Source: Rhodococcus sp. WMMA185
GTDB lineage: Bacteria > Actinomycetota > Actinomycetes > Mycobacteriales > Mycobacteriaceae
Length of the DNA stretch: 64,000 bases
Assembly (NCBI RefSeq): GCF_001767395.1
Contig: NZ_CP017014.1
Span: 3,418,501-3,482,500, forward strand
Direction of reading: 5' to 3'
Both the position numbers and the translations under genes were made by a program. The number at the start of each line of letters is the position of its first letter. The stretch's first letter is position 1. The notes under the pieces were generated by a model. It was not told the origin of the DNA. It did no database searches and worked only from the letters and a program-made list of their open reading frames with translations. Positions 31,084 to 39,744 of this stretch are shown one piece after another.

Positions 31084-32838
31084 TCAGGGCCCGGAAACCA
31101 AAGTGGCCATGTTGTTCTCGGGAGTGGACGGGCCCCCGCTGTCGTTGATGATGTGGTTGATCGTGCCGGTCCCGCCGAGGGAGACGGTCACCATGTCGTG
31201 GAAGCGGACCCCGGGGGCCGCGGGAGCCTCGATGGCGTGTTCGGCAACCACGGACGGGTTGTCATCGAAGAAGCAGTAGCTGCCCAGGCCCCAGGCCTCG
31301 TGGTCAGTCACCTCCGGGTTGACGTAATAAGCGTCGTAGCCGAGGGTCTCGCCGTTCATCCAGGCCTCCTGGTTGGGCGGGTCGTAGGGCATCTCGTTCT
31401 GGAAGAAGTAGGTGCGCCCGCCGTTGCCGTTCCAGATCACCTGATGCTCCTGGTAATGCTCCACGAACAGCCCATACATCGTCACGTCGTCGCCGTTGAC
31501 GACCAGGCCGTTGGCGGCGGTGTTGTCGTTCCAGCCGATGCCGTTGCCATGATCGGCGCGCCAGAGCCACATGTGGTCGCCGATGACGTCCGAGCTGTTG
31601 ATCACCAGGCTCTGGGTGGCCTTGCCGACACCGGCACCCCCGATGCGGAAGTAGACGTCGTGCAGGGAAGTGGGGTTGGCGGTGTGTCGCGCGGTCGAGT
31701 CGGACGGGCCGATCTGCATCAGGGTCTGCGAGTTCGTGGTGCCCGCGTCGATCAGCAGTCCGGCGATCTTGATCCCGTCCACGTCGGCCGTGCTGACAGC
31801 GGTGACGCCGTTGTCCGGTACGAGAGTGGCAAGACCCAGACCCAGCACGACGGTGTCGGGGCGGTCGATGTTGATCGTCTGGTCGAGGTGGTAGACGCCC
31901 GGGGTGAACAACAGGTTCTTGCCTTGGGCGAGTGCGCCGTTGATGTCGGAGGCCGTGGCGCCGGGCTTGACGATGAAGAACTGGTCGATCGGCAACGAGT
32001 CGCCTGCCGGGTTGCCGCCCTCCCAGCTCACGCCTGCAGTGTTGGTCTGCAGGGCCGGGACGAATACCTTCCAGGCATTGTCCGAATCGACATACAGGAA
32101 CGGCTTCTCACGGATCACTGGAGTCTGCGCGACGGTGGTGTACGGCGGGTCGGGGAAGGTGTTGGCCGGTGCATTGACCGAGCCGAGGAAGGTCATGTTC
32201 CAGACCGCACCATCCCAGCTGCCCACCTCGCTGTTGCGGGTCATCCACTGCTGCTGCGAGCCGGACTCCACCCGACCGTCGATCTTGGTGTCGGCGAACA
32301 GACCGCCACTGGCCCAGCCGCCGCCCTCGTGTAGCAGGAGGTTGCCTCGCAGGTGCATGCGGCGGTACGGGGCTGCCTGCGCGGACGCCCAGAGGTCGGT
32401 GCCGCTCGCCGGATTGACCGAGAGGTTCTCCGCGCCACGCCAGAAGTTCTGCGTGGCATTGAAGTCGAACCAGTCGGCGTCGGTGTGAACCGCACCGTTG
32501 ATGGTCACGTCGTCCGGGGACAGGCCGAGACCCGCAACCTGCGTGTAGAAGCCGACGTTGGCATCGGCGTCATAGGTGCCGGGCTTGAAGAGCACGGCTT
32601 GGCGCTCCGATCCGAACTGGTTGGTCTGCTGCTGCTGGAAGATCTCATCGAGTCGGTTCTGGATGGAGTCGGACGACATGGACGGATCGAACACGGTGAC
32701 GTTCGGGCCGAAGTCGGGGGTGTCCGGCGGCGCCGCCAGGGCCTGAGGGGCGGTCAGCGTGACGGCGGACAGACTCCAGGCCAGTAACGCGGCCAGGGTG
32801 AGCGACACGCCGCGGGACGGCGTTCGGAGGGTTTTCAT
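31084..32838 (-). CDS. Large secreted right-handed beta-helix (pectate-lyase-like) protein
   Basis: The 584-residue product has a Sec signal peptide (LTLAALLAWSLSAVTLTAPQALA, cleavage near residue 36). The mature part alternates short strands and turns rich in Asn, Gly and Asp (FKPGTYDADANVGF, TPGVYHLDQTINI, SLVINSSDVIGDHMWLWRADHG, TYFFQNEMPYDPP). These are features of parallel beta-helix and GH55-like folds. Such proteins often act on extracellular polysaccharides, but I see no assured catalytic set. ATG 32838 follows AGGAGC. Databases label relatives inconsistently, so no function is claimed. It is absent from the equivalent mycobacterial position and looks acquired. Confidence 0.75.
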   Translation of the reverse strand: MKTLRTPSRGVSLTLAALLAWSLSAVTLTAPQALAAPPDTPDFGPNVTVFDPSMSSDSIQNRLDEIFQQQQTNQFGSERQAVLFKPGTYDADANVGFYTQVAGLGLSPDDVTINGAVHTDADWFDFNATQNFWRGAENLSVNPASGTDLWASAQAAPYRRMHLRGNLLLHEGGGWASGGLFADTKIDGRVESGSQQQWMTRNSEVGSWDGAVWNMTFLGSVNAPANTFPDPPYTTVAQTPVIREKPFLYVDSDNAWKVFVPALQTNTAGVSWEGGNPAGDSLPIDQFFIVKPGATASDINGALAQGKNLLFTPGVYHLDQTINIDRPDTVVLGLGLATLVPDNGVTAVSTADVDGIKIAGLLIDAGTTNSQTLMQIGPSDSTARHTANPTSLHDVYFRIGGAGVGKATQSLVINSSDVIGDHMWLWRADHGNGIGWNDNTAANGLVVNGDDVTMYGLFVEHYQEHQVIWNGNGGRTYFFQNEMPYDPPNQEAWMNGETLGYDAYYVNPEVTDHEAWGLGSYCFFDDNPSVVAEHAIEAPAAPGVRFHDMVTVSLGGTGTINHIINDSGGPSTPENNMATLVSGP

Positions 32839-33229
32839 GAATAGCTCCTGTGCCGCGCGGGGCACGGCGCCTAGGGGTTGCATGCCGAATTGGATAGCGG
32901 CATGCGATACGGGGACTGGAAGAATGGCCCGCCGGGCGCGCGCCCCAGCGTGTCAGCGACTGAAAAGGTCAAAGCGGCCTTTTCGATACGCAAAGAAGTT
33001 ATGCTTCCGTGACATTCCCGTCAAGGGGTGTTTTTGGTAAATCTCCGGCGCGCCCGAAAACCAACCGGTTCGAGAACTCGATGGTCCTATGCGCATCCCT
33101 GTTGCGGGCGGTTTGCGGACATACCGCACCGATTCCGCTGACGGCCAAGATTATTGGGTGACCATCAGGTTGCCTGCATAGTTGCCGATTGTCACCGGCC
33201 GCATTGTCGACGGCCGCATTGTCGACGAC
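32839..33229. other. Non-coding region upstream of the secreted-protein gene
   Basis: 391 bp without a credible gene. It contains an inverted repeat GAAAAGG (32962-32968) / CCTTTTC (32978-32984) that may be an operator for the secreted-protein gene. It also holds the tandem duplication at 33196-33225, next to the hydrolase stop. Confidence 0.5.
33196..33225. repeat. Perfect 15-bp tandem duplication
   Basis: CGGCCGCATTGTCGA occurs twice head to tail, ending 4 bp before the hydrolase stop codon. A degraded partial copy (GATTGTCAC) precedes it. It is probably slippage, with no evident function. Confidence 0.8.
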
Positions 33230-33985
33230 TCAACCGAGACCATCGAGGAACTCTTCGACCGCCTTCCGGTACTGCTCGGGTTGGTCGTCATGGACGAGGT
33301 GTCCTGCCTGCTCGATCCGGACGTAGTGGGCGCCAGGATGCCGCTGCGCCATCACCCGCATCTGACCGTCCGGGGTGATCGTGAACTCACCCTCGATCAG
33401 CAGGGATGGAACAGTCACCGACGCCCACTGATCCCAGAAGTGCCTGCCGCCCCACTCCTGCGAGATGTCACGAAACGTGTCGAGATCCCCGTGGAGGTAC
33501 CAGCCATCAGCACGACGCTCGAACGAGTCCAAAAAGTACTGTCCCGCAATCGGTCCGAAGAATTCGAAGAGGTCTTCCGGTTCCTTGAAGGGCTGCGGCC
33601 AACTTGCGATCATGGCCGCCCAGTCGTCGGCGGTGCGGCCACGAAAGTCGGGTGCCATGTCTTCGAGCACCAGGGCCGCGACCTTCTCCGGGAACTCGGC
33701 GGCCAGGCACCAGGCGTGCAGGGCGCCCATCGAGTGGCCGATCACCACCCACGGCTCGGTGAACGGATCGAGCGCAGAAGCGAGGTCGCCGACAAATGCT
33801 TCGGTGGTCAGCATCGCTGGTGCCGGCCGACCGTGACCGGCGGCGTCGAAGGTGAAGACATGACCTCGCTCGCGCAGCCACGGAATTTGCCGGCGCCAGG
33901 TTCGAGCGCTTCCCATCAAGCCGTGCAGCAGCAGAATCGGCTGCCCCGCCCCACCCTCGTCGTGTAATGCACTTTCACCCACCAC
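33230..33985 (-). CDS. Alpha/beta-fold hydrolase (Rv3591c-like)
   Basis: A 251-residue serine hydrolase. The oxyanion region is QPILLLHGLMGSARTWRRQIPWL, the nucleophile elbow is VIGHSMGALHAW (Ser near residue 100), and the catalytic His is in RIEQAGHLVHDDQPEQY near the end. No signal peptide is seen. The substrate is unknown. The position next to the heme-degrading enzyme matches Rv3591c-Rv3592, so the pair is ancestral. It is divergent from it with a 32-bp gap. Confidence 0.88.
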   Translation of the reverse strand: MVGESALHDEGGAGQPILLLHGLMGSARTWRRQIPWLRERGHVFTFDAAGHGRPAPAMLTTEAFVGDLASALDPFTEPWVVIGHSMGALHAWCLAAEFPEKVAALVLEDMAPDFRGRTADDWAAMIASWPQPFKEPEDLFEFFGPIAGQYFLDSFERRADGWYLHGDLDTFRDISQEWGGRHFWDQWASVTVPSLLIEGEFTITPDGQMRVMAQRHPGAHYVRIEQAGHLVHDDQPEQYRKAVEEFLDGLG

Positions 33986-34017
33986 CCCTCAGACGCTAGC
34001 TGAGTACACTCGCCCAC

Positions 34018-34332
34018 ATGGCAGTGGTGAAGATCAACGCGATCGAAATTCCCGAGGGCGCAGGCCCCGAACTCGAGAAGCGGTTCGCCGCGAGCCCGCG
34101 GTCGGTGAAGGACTCTCCAGGCTTCCTGGGCTTCCAACTCCTCCGGCCGGTCAAAGGCGAGAACCGATACTTCGTGGTCACGCAGTGGGAGAGCGACGAG
34201 GCCTTCGAGGCGTGGCGCTCCGGACCGGCCAGGCAAGAGCACGCAGGTGAGCGCAAGAAGCCGGTCTCGTCCGGCGCGTCGCTTCTCGAGTTCGAGGTCG
34301 TTATGGACGTCGAGGCAGCGAACAAGGGCTGA
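34018..34332 (+). CDS. mhuD: MhuD-like heme-degrading monooxygenase
   Basis: A 104-residue ABM-fold protein very similar to mycobacterial MhuD, which degrades heme to mycobilins and releases iron. Residues needed for heme handling are kept: Asn7 (AVVKINAIE), the Trp in VTQWESDEAFEAW, and the heme-ligand His in QEHAGER. It probably works as a dimer. Its stop is followed within ~40 bp by the cobalamin riboswitch of cbtBA, so it is likely a separate transcript. Confidence 0.9.
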   Translation: MAVVKINAIEIPEGAGPELEKRFAASPRSVKDSPGFLGFQLLRPVKGENRYFVVTQWESDEAFEAWRSGPARQEHAGERKKPVSSGASLLEFEVVMDVEAANKG

Positions 34333-34369
34333 CAGCCGGGGCAGAGCTGCGGAGATTGACACAGCGGCC

Positions 34370-34500
34370 TGCCGAATGCAAAAGTTCGCAGGACAAAGCG
34401 ATGGTTCGGCAGGAATCCGGTGCAATTCCGGAGCGGTCGCGCCACTGTGAATCGAAGTAGTTCCTCAGCGGGGCTTTTCGACAGCCAGATATTGCAGCCA
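34370..34500 (+). promoter_or_regulatory. Cobalamin riboswitch
   Basis: The B12-box core is clear: GGAATCCGGTGCAATTCCGG followed by CGCGCCACTGTGA (34415-34450). A downstream GCCAGATATTGC element marks the 3' end of the aptamer. Boundaries are approximate. It precedes cbtB by about 40 bp and should repress cobalt uptake when adenosylcobalamin is plentiful. Confidence 0.9.
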
Positions 34501-34539
34501 TCGCATGGACCGAGGGGACGCGAAATCCCAGGAGGAACC

Positions 34540-34734
34540 ATGGCACTCGCCTACACACCAGGCACGTCGGTCGATACGACTCGTCTTGCCGTCATCTCAT
34601 TCGCGATTGTTCTTTTCGCGATGCTCGCCCTCTACCTCGTGGGCTTCGACCAGGGCGCAATCTCGCGCAGCGGCATGTTCATGCACGAATTGATGCATGA
34701 CGGTCGCCACCTCCTGGGTCTCCCATGCCACTGA
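34540..34734 (+). CDS. cbtB: Cobalt transporter subunit CbtB
   Basis: A 64-residue protein with one transmembrane helix (LAVISFAIVLFAMLALYLVGF) and the CbtB C-terminal metal motif HELMHDGRHLLGLPCH, whose His residues and Cys probably bind Co2+. AGGAGG lies 4 bp upstream of the ATG. It overlaps cbtA by 10 bp. Cobalamin-riboswitch control identifies the system as cobalt uptake for B12 synthesis. Confidence 0.92.
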   Translation: MALAYTPGTSVDTTRLAVISFAIVLFAMLALYLVGFDQGAISRSGMFMHELMHDGRHLLGLPCH

Positions 34735-35519
34735 CAGATTCCCTCGCGAAACTCGTCATCCGTGGTCTGCTGGCAGGCCTGATCGCAGGCCTGCTGGCGG
34801 GCGGCGTCGCATTTGTTCTCGGCGAACCTCACATCGAGGCAGCCATTGCAATCGAAGAGTCACAGGGTGCAACCGATGTGGCGGGCCACTCGCACGGCGG
34901 CGATCAGGCCGGTGCGGCGACGGGGCACTCCCACTCTGACGGAGAGGCACTCGTCAGCCGTGACGGACAACGCTTCGGCCTGTTCTTGGCCACCTCCCTA
35001 GCCGGCATGGCCCTCGGCGCGATCTTCGCGGTCGTCGCGCACTACACGCGCAGGGTAATCCCCTTGCCAGGTCCGCTTTTCGCGATGACGCTGGCAGCGT
35101 TCGGTTGGCTGGCAATCGAGGCGGTGCCGTTCTTCAAGTACCCTGCCAACCCGCCGGCCGTCGGGGACCCCGACACCGTGACGCAGCGGACGTGGCTGTG
35201 GCTGGCCTCGGTCGTGCTCGGCCTACTCGCGGTAGTTGCGGCCGCCCTCGTGACTAGGGCTGTCGCGGCTCACGCGTTTCGGACTGTGCGGCTCGCCGCG
35301 CCCCTGATCACCTTCCTCGCCGTGGTGACGATCGGATACCTAATCCTTCCGACCGTCAACGAAGTGGGCGACGACTTCCCGGCAGCGCTGCTGTGGGAAT
35401 TCCGTCTCTCTTCGCTTGCCACACAGGCAACGTTGTGGTTGGGGCTCGGACTTGTCTTCGCATTTCTGACCGAACGTGCTGCCAAGTCGAAGGAACCGGC
35501 AACCGCAGCGGCAACCTGA
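34725..35519 (+). CDS. cbtA: Cobalt transporter subunit CbtA
   Basis: A 264-residue membrane protein with about five to six hydrophobic helices and a His-rich extracytoplasmic loop after the first (AGHSHGGDQAGAATGHSHSDGE, residues ~53-74), likely a metal-collecting loop. LEAVPFFKYPANPP-like and LPTVNEVGDDFPAALLWEFRLSSL segments are typical of CbtA. It is translated from an ATG inside cbtB, 10 bp before that stop. Both genes share the B12 riboswitch. Confidence 0.9.
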   Translation: MPLTDSLAKLVIRGLLAGLIAGLLAGGVAFVLGEPHIEAAIAIEESQGATDVAGHSHGGDQAGAATGHSHSDGEALVSRDGQRFGLFLATSLAGMALGAIFAVVAHYTRRVIPLPGPLFAMTLAAFGWLAIEAVPFFKYPANPPAVGDPDTVTQRTWLWLASVVLGLLAVVAAALVTRAVAAHAFRTVRLAAPLITFLAVVTIGYLILPTVNEVGDDFPAALLWEFRLSSLATQATLWLGLGLVFAFLTERAAKSKEPATAAAT

Positions 35520-35539
35520 CGGCCCCACTGCTCCAAAGA

Positions 35540-36820
35540 TCAGGTGGCGCGTTCGGCTGCCCGGTGGATGAGATCCGCCAGGCCGACGGGTGATCCGTGT
35601 TCACTCCACAGGCCGAGACGACTTGGAGAAAGCAGTTCGTCGACGACCATGTACGCGGCACCCGTCAGGCCCGCCGAGTTCCCCAGGGTTGAGATCGCGA
35701 ATTGAATCTCGCTGACCGCGCTCGGAAGTGAGCGCCCCCGGACGGTGGTTCGGAAGGCGGTCATGTACGGGTCGTCGATGCTGACCAGCCCGGCATCGAA
35801 CAGGATCAGTGAGGGATTGAGTCCACTGACCAGGACTGACACCACCGAGCCGAGGGTGCGTCCGGCGCGGGTGAGGATATCGGTGCTCACCGGGTCGCCG
35901 GCTGCGGCAGCAGTGAATACCTCGGGAGCGCCGATGGCACGGCCTTGGGACGAAATGGCAGCGAGGATGGCGCTTTCTCCCGTGGTCGCGGCGAGTTGTC
36001 CGAACTCGCCTACCGCGCGGGCGCCGGAAACTTGGGTGAGACACCCGGTGTGCCCGCACCAGCATCGCTCGGCGACGTCCTCCGAGACCAACACGTGCCC
36101 GAACTCGCCGGCGGAACCTTGCGAACCGCGCTGCAACGTTCCCGACGAAATCACGGCGCCACCGATGCCTCCACCGACCTTGACGAAGAGGACGTCATCG
36201 AGCCCGCGGGCCTGTCCCTCGCGCAGTTCGCCCAAGGCCATCAGATTCGCATCGTTGTCGACCCACACCGGGAGGTCGTAACGGGCGACGAACCGATCAC
36301 GAACTGGGTAGTCGGTCCACTCCGGGACGGACAGCGCACCAATCGGACGGCCGCTCGAAATCTCGACCGGGCCCGGGATTGCGATACCGATACCGTAGAT
36401 GGACGGGCTGTCGGCAGATCTGTCCGCAATCAGGGAGTCGAAGATCGACTCGATACGGCCAAGGGTCACATCCGGACCTGAGCGCGGGTCCAACTCAGCT
36501 CGTATCTCGCTCACAACGGTTCCTGCCAGATCGGTCAAGCCGACGGAAATACTCGTCTCAGCGATTTCAGCGACGAGGATGTGAGCGCCATCTGCGCGGA
36601 ACCTCACTTCGCGAGGCGCCCTGCCGCCGGTGGAGCGTCCGACTTCGCCTTCCTCCGCGAAGCCCGCGCGGATCAGTTCCTCGAGTCGTTGGGTGACCAC
36701 CTTCCTCGTCAAGCCGGTGCGCTCAACCAGTTCGGTACGTGTCATCCGGCCGGTAGATCGCAGCAGACTCAGAACCGGAAACGCGGTGCCCGCGGGCACT
36801 AGACCGGAGTGTCGCGTCAT
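35540..36820 (-). CDS. ROK-family transcriptional regulator (NagC/XylR type)
   Basis: A 426-residue protein. The N-terminal winged HTH is FPVLSLLRSTGRMTRTELVERTGLTRKVVTQRLEELI. The ROK sugar-kinase-like domain follows (YGIGIAIPGPVEI, VWVDNDANLMALGE, KVGGGIGGAVI), with the zinc-binding cluster GHVLVSEDVAERCWCGHTGCLTQ. It is divergent from the GH1 glycosidase/MHS transporter pair and probably represses it, sensing a sugar or glycoside. ATG 36820 is chosen because GGGAG precedes it. Confidence 0.9.
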   Translation of the reverse strand: MTRHSGLVPAGTAFPVLSLLRSTGRMTRTELVERTGLTRKVVTQRLEELIRAGFAEEGEVGRSTGGRAPREVRFRADGAHILVAEIAETSISVGLTDLAGTVVSEIRAELDPRSGPDVTLGRIESIFDSLIADRSADSPSIYGIGIAIPGPVEISSGRPIGALSVPEWTDYPVRDRFVARYDLPVWVDNDANLMALGELREGQARGLDDVLFVKVGGGIGGAVISSGTLQRGSQGSAGEFGHVLVSEDVAERCWCGHTGCLTQVSGARAVGEFGQLAATTGESAILAAISSQGRAIGAPEVFTAAAAGDPVSTDILTRAGRTLGSVVSVLVSGLNPSLILFDAGLVSIDDPYMTAFRTTVRGRSLPSAVSEIQFAISTLGNSAGLTGAAYMVVDELLSPSRLGLWSEHGSPVGLADLIHRAAERAT

Positions 36821-37107
36821 GGCGCTCCCTTTTTCCGCAGACGACAGGTCGCCCAAAACCATCCGGTCTCACCCAATAGGCAGTTCCCGGCCGCAACGAT
36901 CTTACGAGATCAGAGGTAGAAAATATTCTCATTTGGGACATATCGTTTCCAATTGGATCAAATTAATACCCTACGGTATTGCTTACGTCCTGAAAGTATG
37001 TAAGTTCGGTGATACACGACTCGCCCGACAGGTTCGTCAGTGCACACAACAGGAGCGGACAGCTACGGCGGCCCGATTCTGTGGCCGCTTTCAGTGAGGA
37101 GATCCCC
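36821..37107. promoter_or_regulatory. Divergent promoter region of the ROK and glycosidase genes, with two palindromes
   Basis: 287 bp without a gene. An AT-rich patch contains TCCAATTGGA (36948-36957, perfect palindrome) and AATACC-CTAC-GGTATT (36965-36980, perfect 6-bp arms), 7 bp apart. Both are good candidates for ROK regulator or promoter elements serving the two divergent units. Confidence 0.5.
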
Positions 37108-38385
37108 GTGGCTGCGATCACCGGCCTCGACCGCCCGGAAGACTCCACACCGAAGCCCGCTTCCAACGCCCCTGACTTCCCGTCCGACTTCCTGTGGGGC
37201 TGCGCGACCGCCGCACACCAGGTCGAGGGGGGAAACATCAATAACGACTGGTGGGCGTTCGAGCACAACCCGTCCACCGCGGCCCGCGAATCCTCGGGCG
37301 ACGGAATCGATCAGTTCCATCGCTACGCCGAAGATTTCGCCCTCCTGAAGGCCCTGCGCCACAACACCCATCGTCTGTCACTCGAGTGGTCCCGGATCGA
37401 ACCGGCTCCAGGCGAATTCAGCCAATCCGCAATTGCGCACTACCGGCGAGTGCTCACCGAACTGGCCGACGCCGGACTTGTCGGATTCGTGACTCTGCAC
37501 CACTTCACCCTCCCCGCCTGGTTCGCCGAGCGCGGGAGTTGGCTGGCGCCCGACGCCATCGACACATTCGAGCGCTACTGCCGACTCGTGACAACGGAGT
37601 TGGGCGACTTGATGCCGTATGTGTGCACGATCAACGAACCCCAAATGATCGCCCTGCACGGCTATCTCGAGGGCTACCATCCTCCCGGGGTGACGAATCC
37701 GATCTTGTGGCGGCGGGTCGGACGTGTGCTCCTCGAAGCCCACGAGGCCGCCGTTCGCGCGGTCCACGAGTGCGCACCCGGCGCCAAGGCCGGCCTCGCC
37801 GTCCAACTCCCGCTACTAGTTCCCGCGCGGTCCGACGACACGACGCGCGCATTCTGCGCGGCCATGCGCGCCGAAATCGTCGACCTCTACCTCGACGGCC
37901 TCAGCGGTGCGGACAGAGGTGATTGGCTCGGCGTGCAGTACTACCGCAAGCAGTGGGTCGACACGGCCTCCCCGACCCTGTTCGCGCCACCTCCTGCCGG
38001 AACCCAGGTCAGCCAGATGGGCTGGGCGGTGTTCCCCGAGGGGCTGCGGCTCATGCTGCACCGCGCCGCCGAAACCGGACTTCCCCTGTACGTCACCGAG
38101 AATGGCATCGCCACCGACGACGACGCAGAGCGGATCGACTACATCGAATCCCACCTCTACGCCGTCGCCCAGGCCCGCCGTGAGGGCATCGACGTCCGCG
38201 GCTATATCCACTGGTCCGCCTTCGACAATTTCGAATGGTCCGAGGGTTACGGCCCGAAATTCGGAATCATCGCCGTAGACCGGGAAAACGGCTTCGCTCG
38301 CACCCCCAAGCCCAGCGCCTATGCCTTCGCTCGCGTCGCCGCGAGTGGCCGCATCACAGACTTGCGTCACACACACTCTTACTGA
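37108..38385 (+). CDS. Beta-glucosidase, glycoside hydrolase family 1
   Basis: A 425-residue retaining glycosidase of the GH1 TIM barrel. The acid/base Glu is in TINEPQM (near residue 176) and the nucleophile Glu is in YVTENGIA (near 332). FPSDFLWGCATAAHQVEGG and HWSAFDNFEWSEGYGPKFGI are GH1 signatures. GTG 37108 is chosen (GAGGAG 6 bp upstream). No signal peptide is seen, so it acts on imported glycosides, or on phospho-glycosides less likely given no PTS gene. It is followed after 16 bp by a transporter. Confidence 0.93.
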   Translation: MAAITGLDRPEDSTPKPASNAPDFPSDFLWGCATAAHQVEGGNINNDWWAFEHNPSTAARESSGDGIDQFHRYAEDFALLKALRHNTHRLSLEWSRIEPAPGEFSQSAIAHYRRVLTELADAGLVGFVTLHHFTLPAWFAERGSWLAPDAIDTFERYCRLVTTELGDLMPYVCTINEPQMIALHGYLEGYHPPGVTNPILWRRVGRVLLEAHEAAVRAVHECAPGAKAGLAVQLPLLVPARSDDTTRAFCAAMRAEIVDLYLDGLSGADRGDWLGVQYYRKQWVDTASPTLFAPPPAGTQVSQMGWAVFPEGLRLMLHRAAETGLPLYVTENGIATDDDAERIDYIESHLYAVAQARREGIDVRGYIHWSAFDNFEWSEGYGPKFGIIAVDRENGFARTPKPSAYAFARVAASGRITDLRHTHSY

Positions 38386-38401
38386 CTGCAGGACATCCGT
38401 T

Positions 38402-39736
38402 ATGCCCACCAGCCCCGAGACAAAGCTCGGAAACCCGGATGCTGTAGCAACTGACGTCAAGGCGTCGAAACGCGCTCTCGTCGCCGGCGCAATCGGGAAT
38501 TTCGTCGAGTGGTACGACTTCGTGCTCTACGGCGCGTCCGCCCCAATCCTCGCCCGTGTCTTCTTCTCCAACGACGACCCACACGCCGCCCTGCTGGCCA
38601 CGTTCGCCACCTTCGGCATCGCCTTCGTCGCCCGACCCTTCGGTGCCGTCATCCTCGGCAACCTCGGTGACCGAATCGGACGTCGTAATGTACTCGCCGG
38701 CGTCGTTCTGACGATGTCAGTCGGAACAGCCCTGATCGCCGCGCTACCCACCTACGCCCAGATCGGCCTCATCGCCCCGCTTCTGCTGCTAGTCATCCGC
38801 ATCGTGCAGGGTTTCACCGCCGGCGGCGAATTCGGCGGATCCGCCGCATTCATCGTCGAGTACGCTCCACCGGGAAAGCGGGGTCAATACGGATCCTGGC
38901 AGACCGCCACGGTCGGGCTCGGATCGGCGACCGCCACCGCAGTGGTGCTGGTGTTCACCGCGGTCCTCCCGCAGGAACAACTCGACTCGTGGGGTTGGCG
39001 GATCCCTTTCATGGTCGCTTTCCCCCTGGGTGTGGTCGGCCTAATCATGCGAATGAAGCTCGAGGACACCCCCGACTACCAGCGGGTCAAGGATCTCCAG
39101 CAGGAGTTCGAAGTCAAGCCCGCCGTCCCCGTCCTCGAAGCCATCCGACACCACGGGCGCATGGTTCTACTGGGCGCGGCAATCGTCACCGGCGGCACGG
39201 TCAGCACCTACGTCTTCCACAATTACATCCCGGCATTCCTCAATACCGACCTGAGTATCGACCTGGACGTGGCACTCGGTGGAAACCTGATCGGCCTCGT
39301 CGTCTACTCAGCGGCCACCCTGCTGTGGGGACGCCTGTCGGACACGTACGGGCGCAAGCCGTTCATCATCGGCGGCAGCGTTGCCCTGCTGGTTCTGATC
39401 TACCCGATCGTCCTGATCGACCAAATCGGGACACTGCCCGCCATCGCACTCGGCCAGTCCCTCTTCGGGATCTGCGCCGCGGCCATCATGGGCCTGGTAC
39501 CCACCCTACTGGCGGAGTTCTTCCCGACAACCGTTCGTATGAGCGGACTGTCCATCGCCTACACGCTCGCCAACGCACTCTTCGGCGGCACCGCACCCTT
39601 CGTGGTGCTCTGGCTCGTCGGCCTCACGGGAAACCCGCTCGTCGTGGTCTACTACTGCGGCGCGGCGATGCTGTTCACGCTCGTCGGCGCGTTCGTCATT
39701 CGAGAGACCTTCGACAAACCACTCCGCGAGGTCTGA
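38402..39736 (+). CDS. MHS-family MFS transporter (metabolite:H+ symporter)
   Basis: A 444-residue, 12-helix major facilitator. The MHS subfamily opening is GAIGNFVEWYDFVLYG, then the loop 2-3 motif LGDRIGRRNVL and the centre RIVQGFTAGGEFGGSAAFIVEYAP. Known relatives carry organic acids, betaines or shikimate. Pairing with a beta-glucosidase suggests uptake of a glycoside, or export or uptake of an aglycone acid; this is inference. It is co-transcribed with the glycosidase. It ends 8 bp from the convergent DUF5996 gene. Confidence 0.92.
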   Translation: MPTSPETKLGNPDAVATDVKASKRALVAGAIGNFVEWYDFVLYGASAPILARVFFSNDDPHAALLATFATFGIAFVARPFGAVILGNLGDRIGRRNVLAGVVLTMSVGTALIAALPTYAQIGLIAPLLLLVIRIVQGFTAGGEFGGSAAFIVEYAPPGKRGQYGSWQTATVGLGSATATAVVLVFTAVLPQEQLDSWGWRIPFMVAFPLGVVGLIMRMKLEDTPDYQRVKDLQQEFEVKPAVPVLEAIRHHGRMVLLGAAIVTGGTVSTYVFHNYIPAFLNTDLSIDLDVALGGNLIGLVVYSAATLLWGRLSDTYGRKPFIIGGSVALLVLIYPIVLIDQIGTLPAIALGQSLFGICAAAIMGLVPTLLAEFFPTTVRMSGLSIAYTLANALFGGTAPFVVLWLVGLTGNPLVVVYYCGAAMLFTLVGAFVIRETFDKPLREV

Positions 39737-39744
39737 CCGAACCC

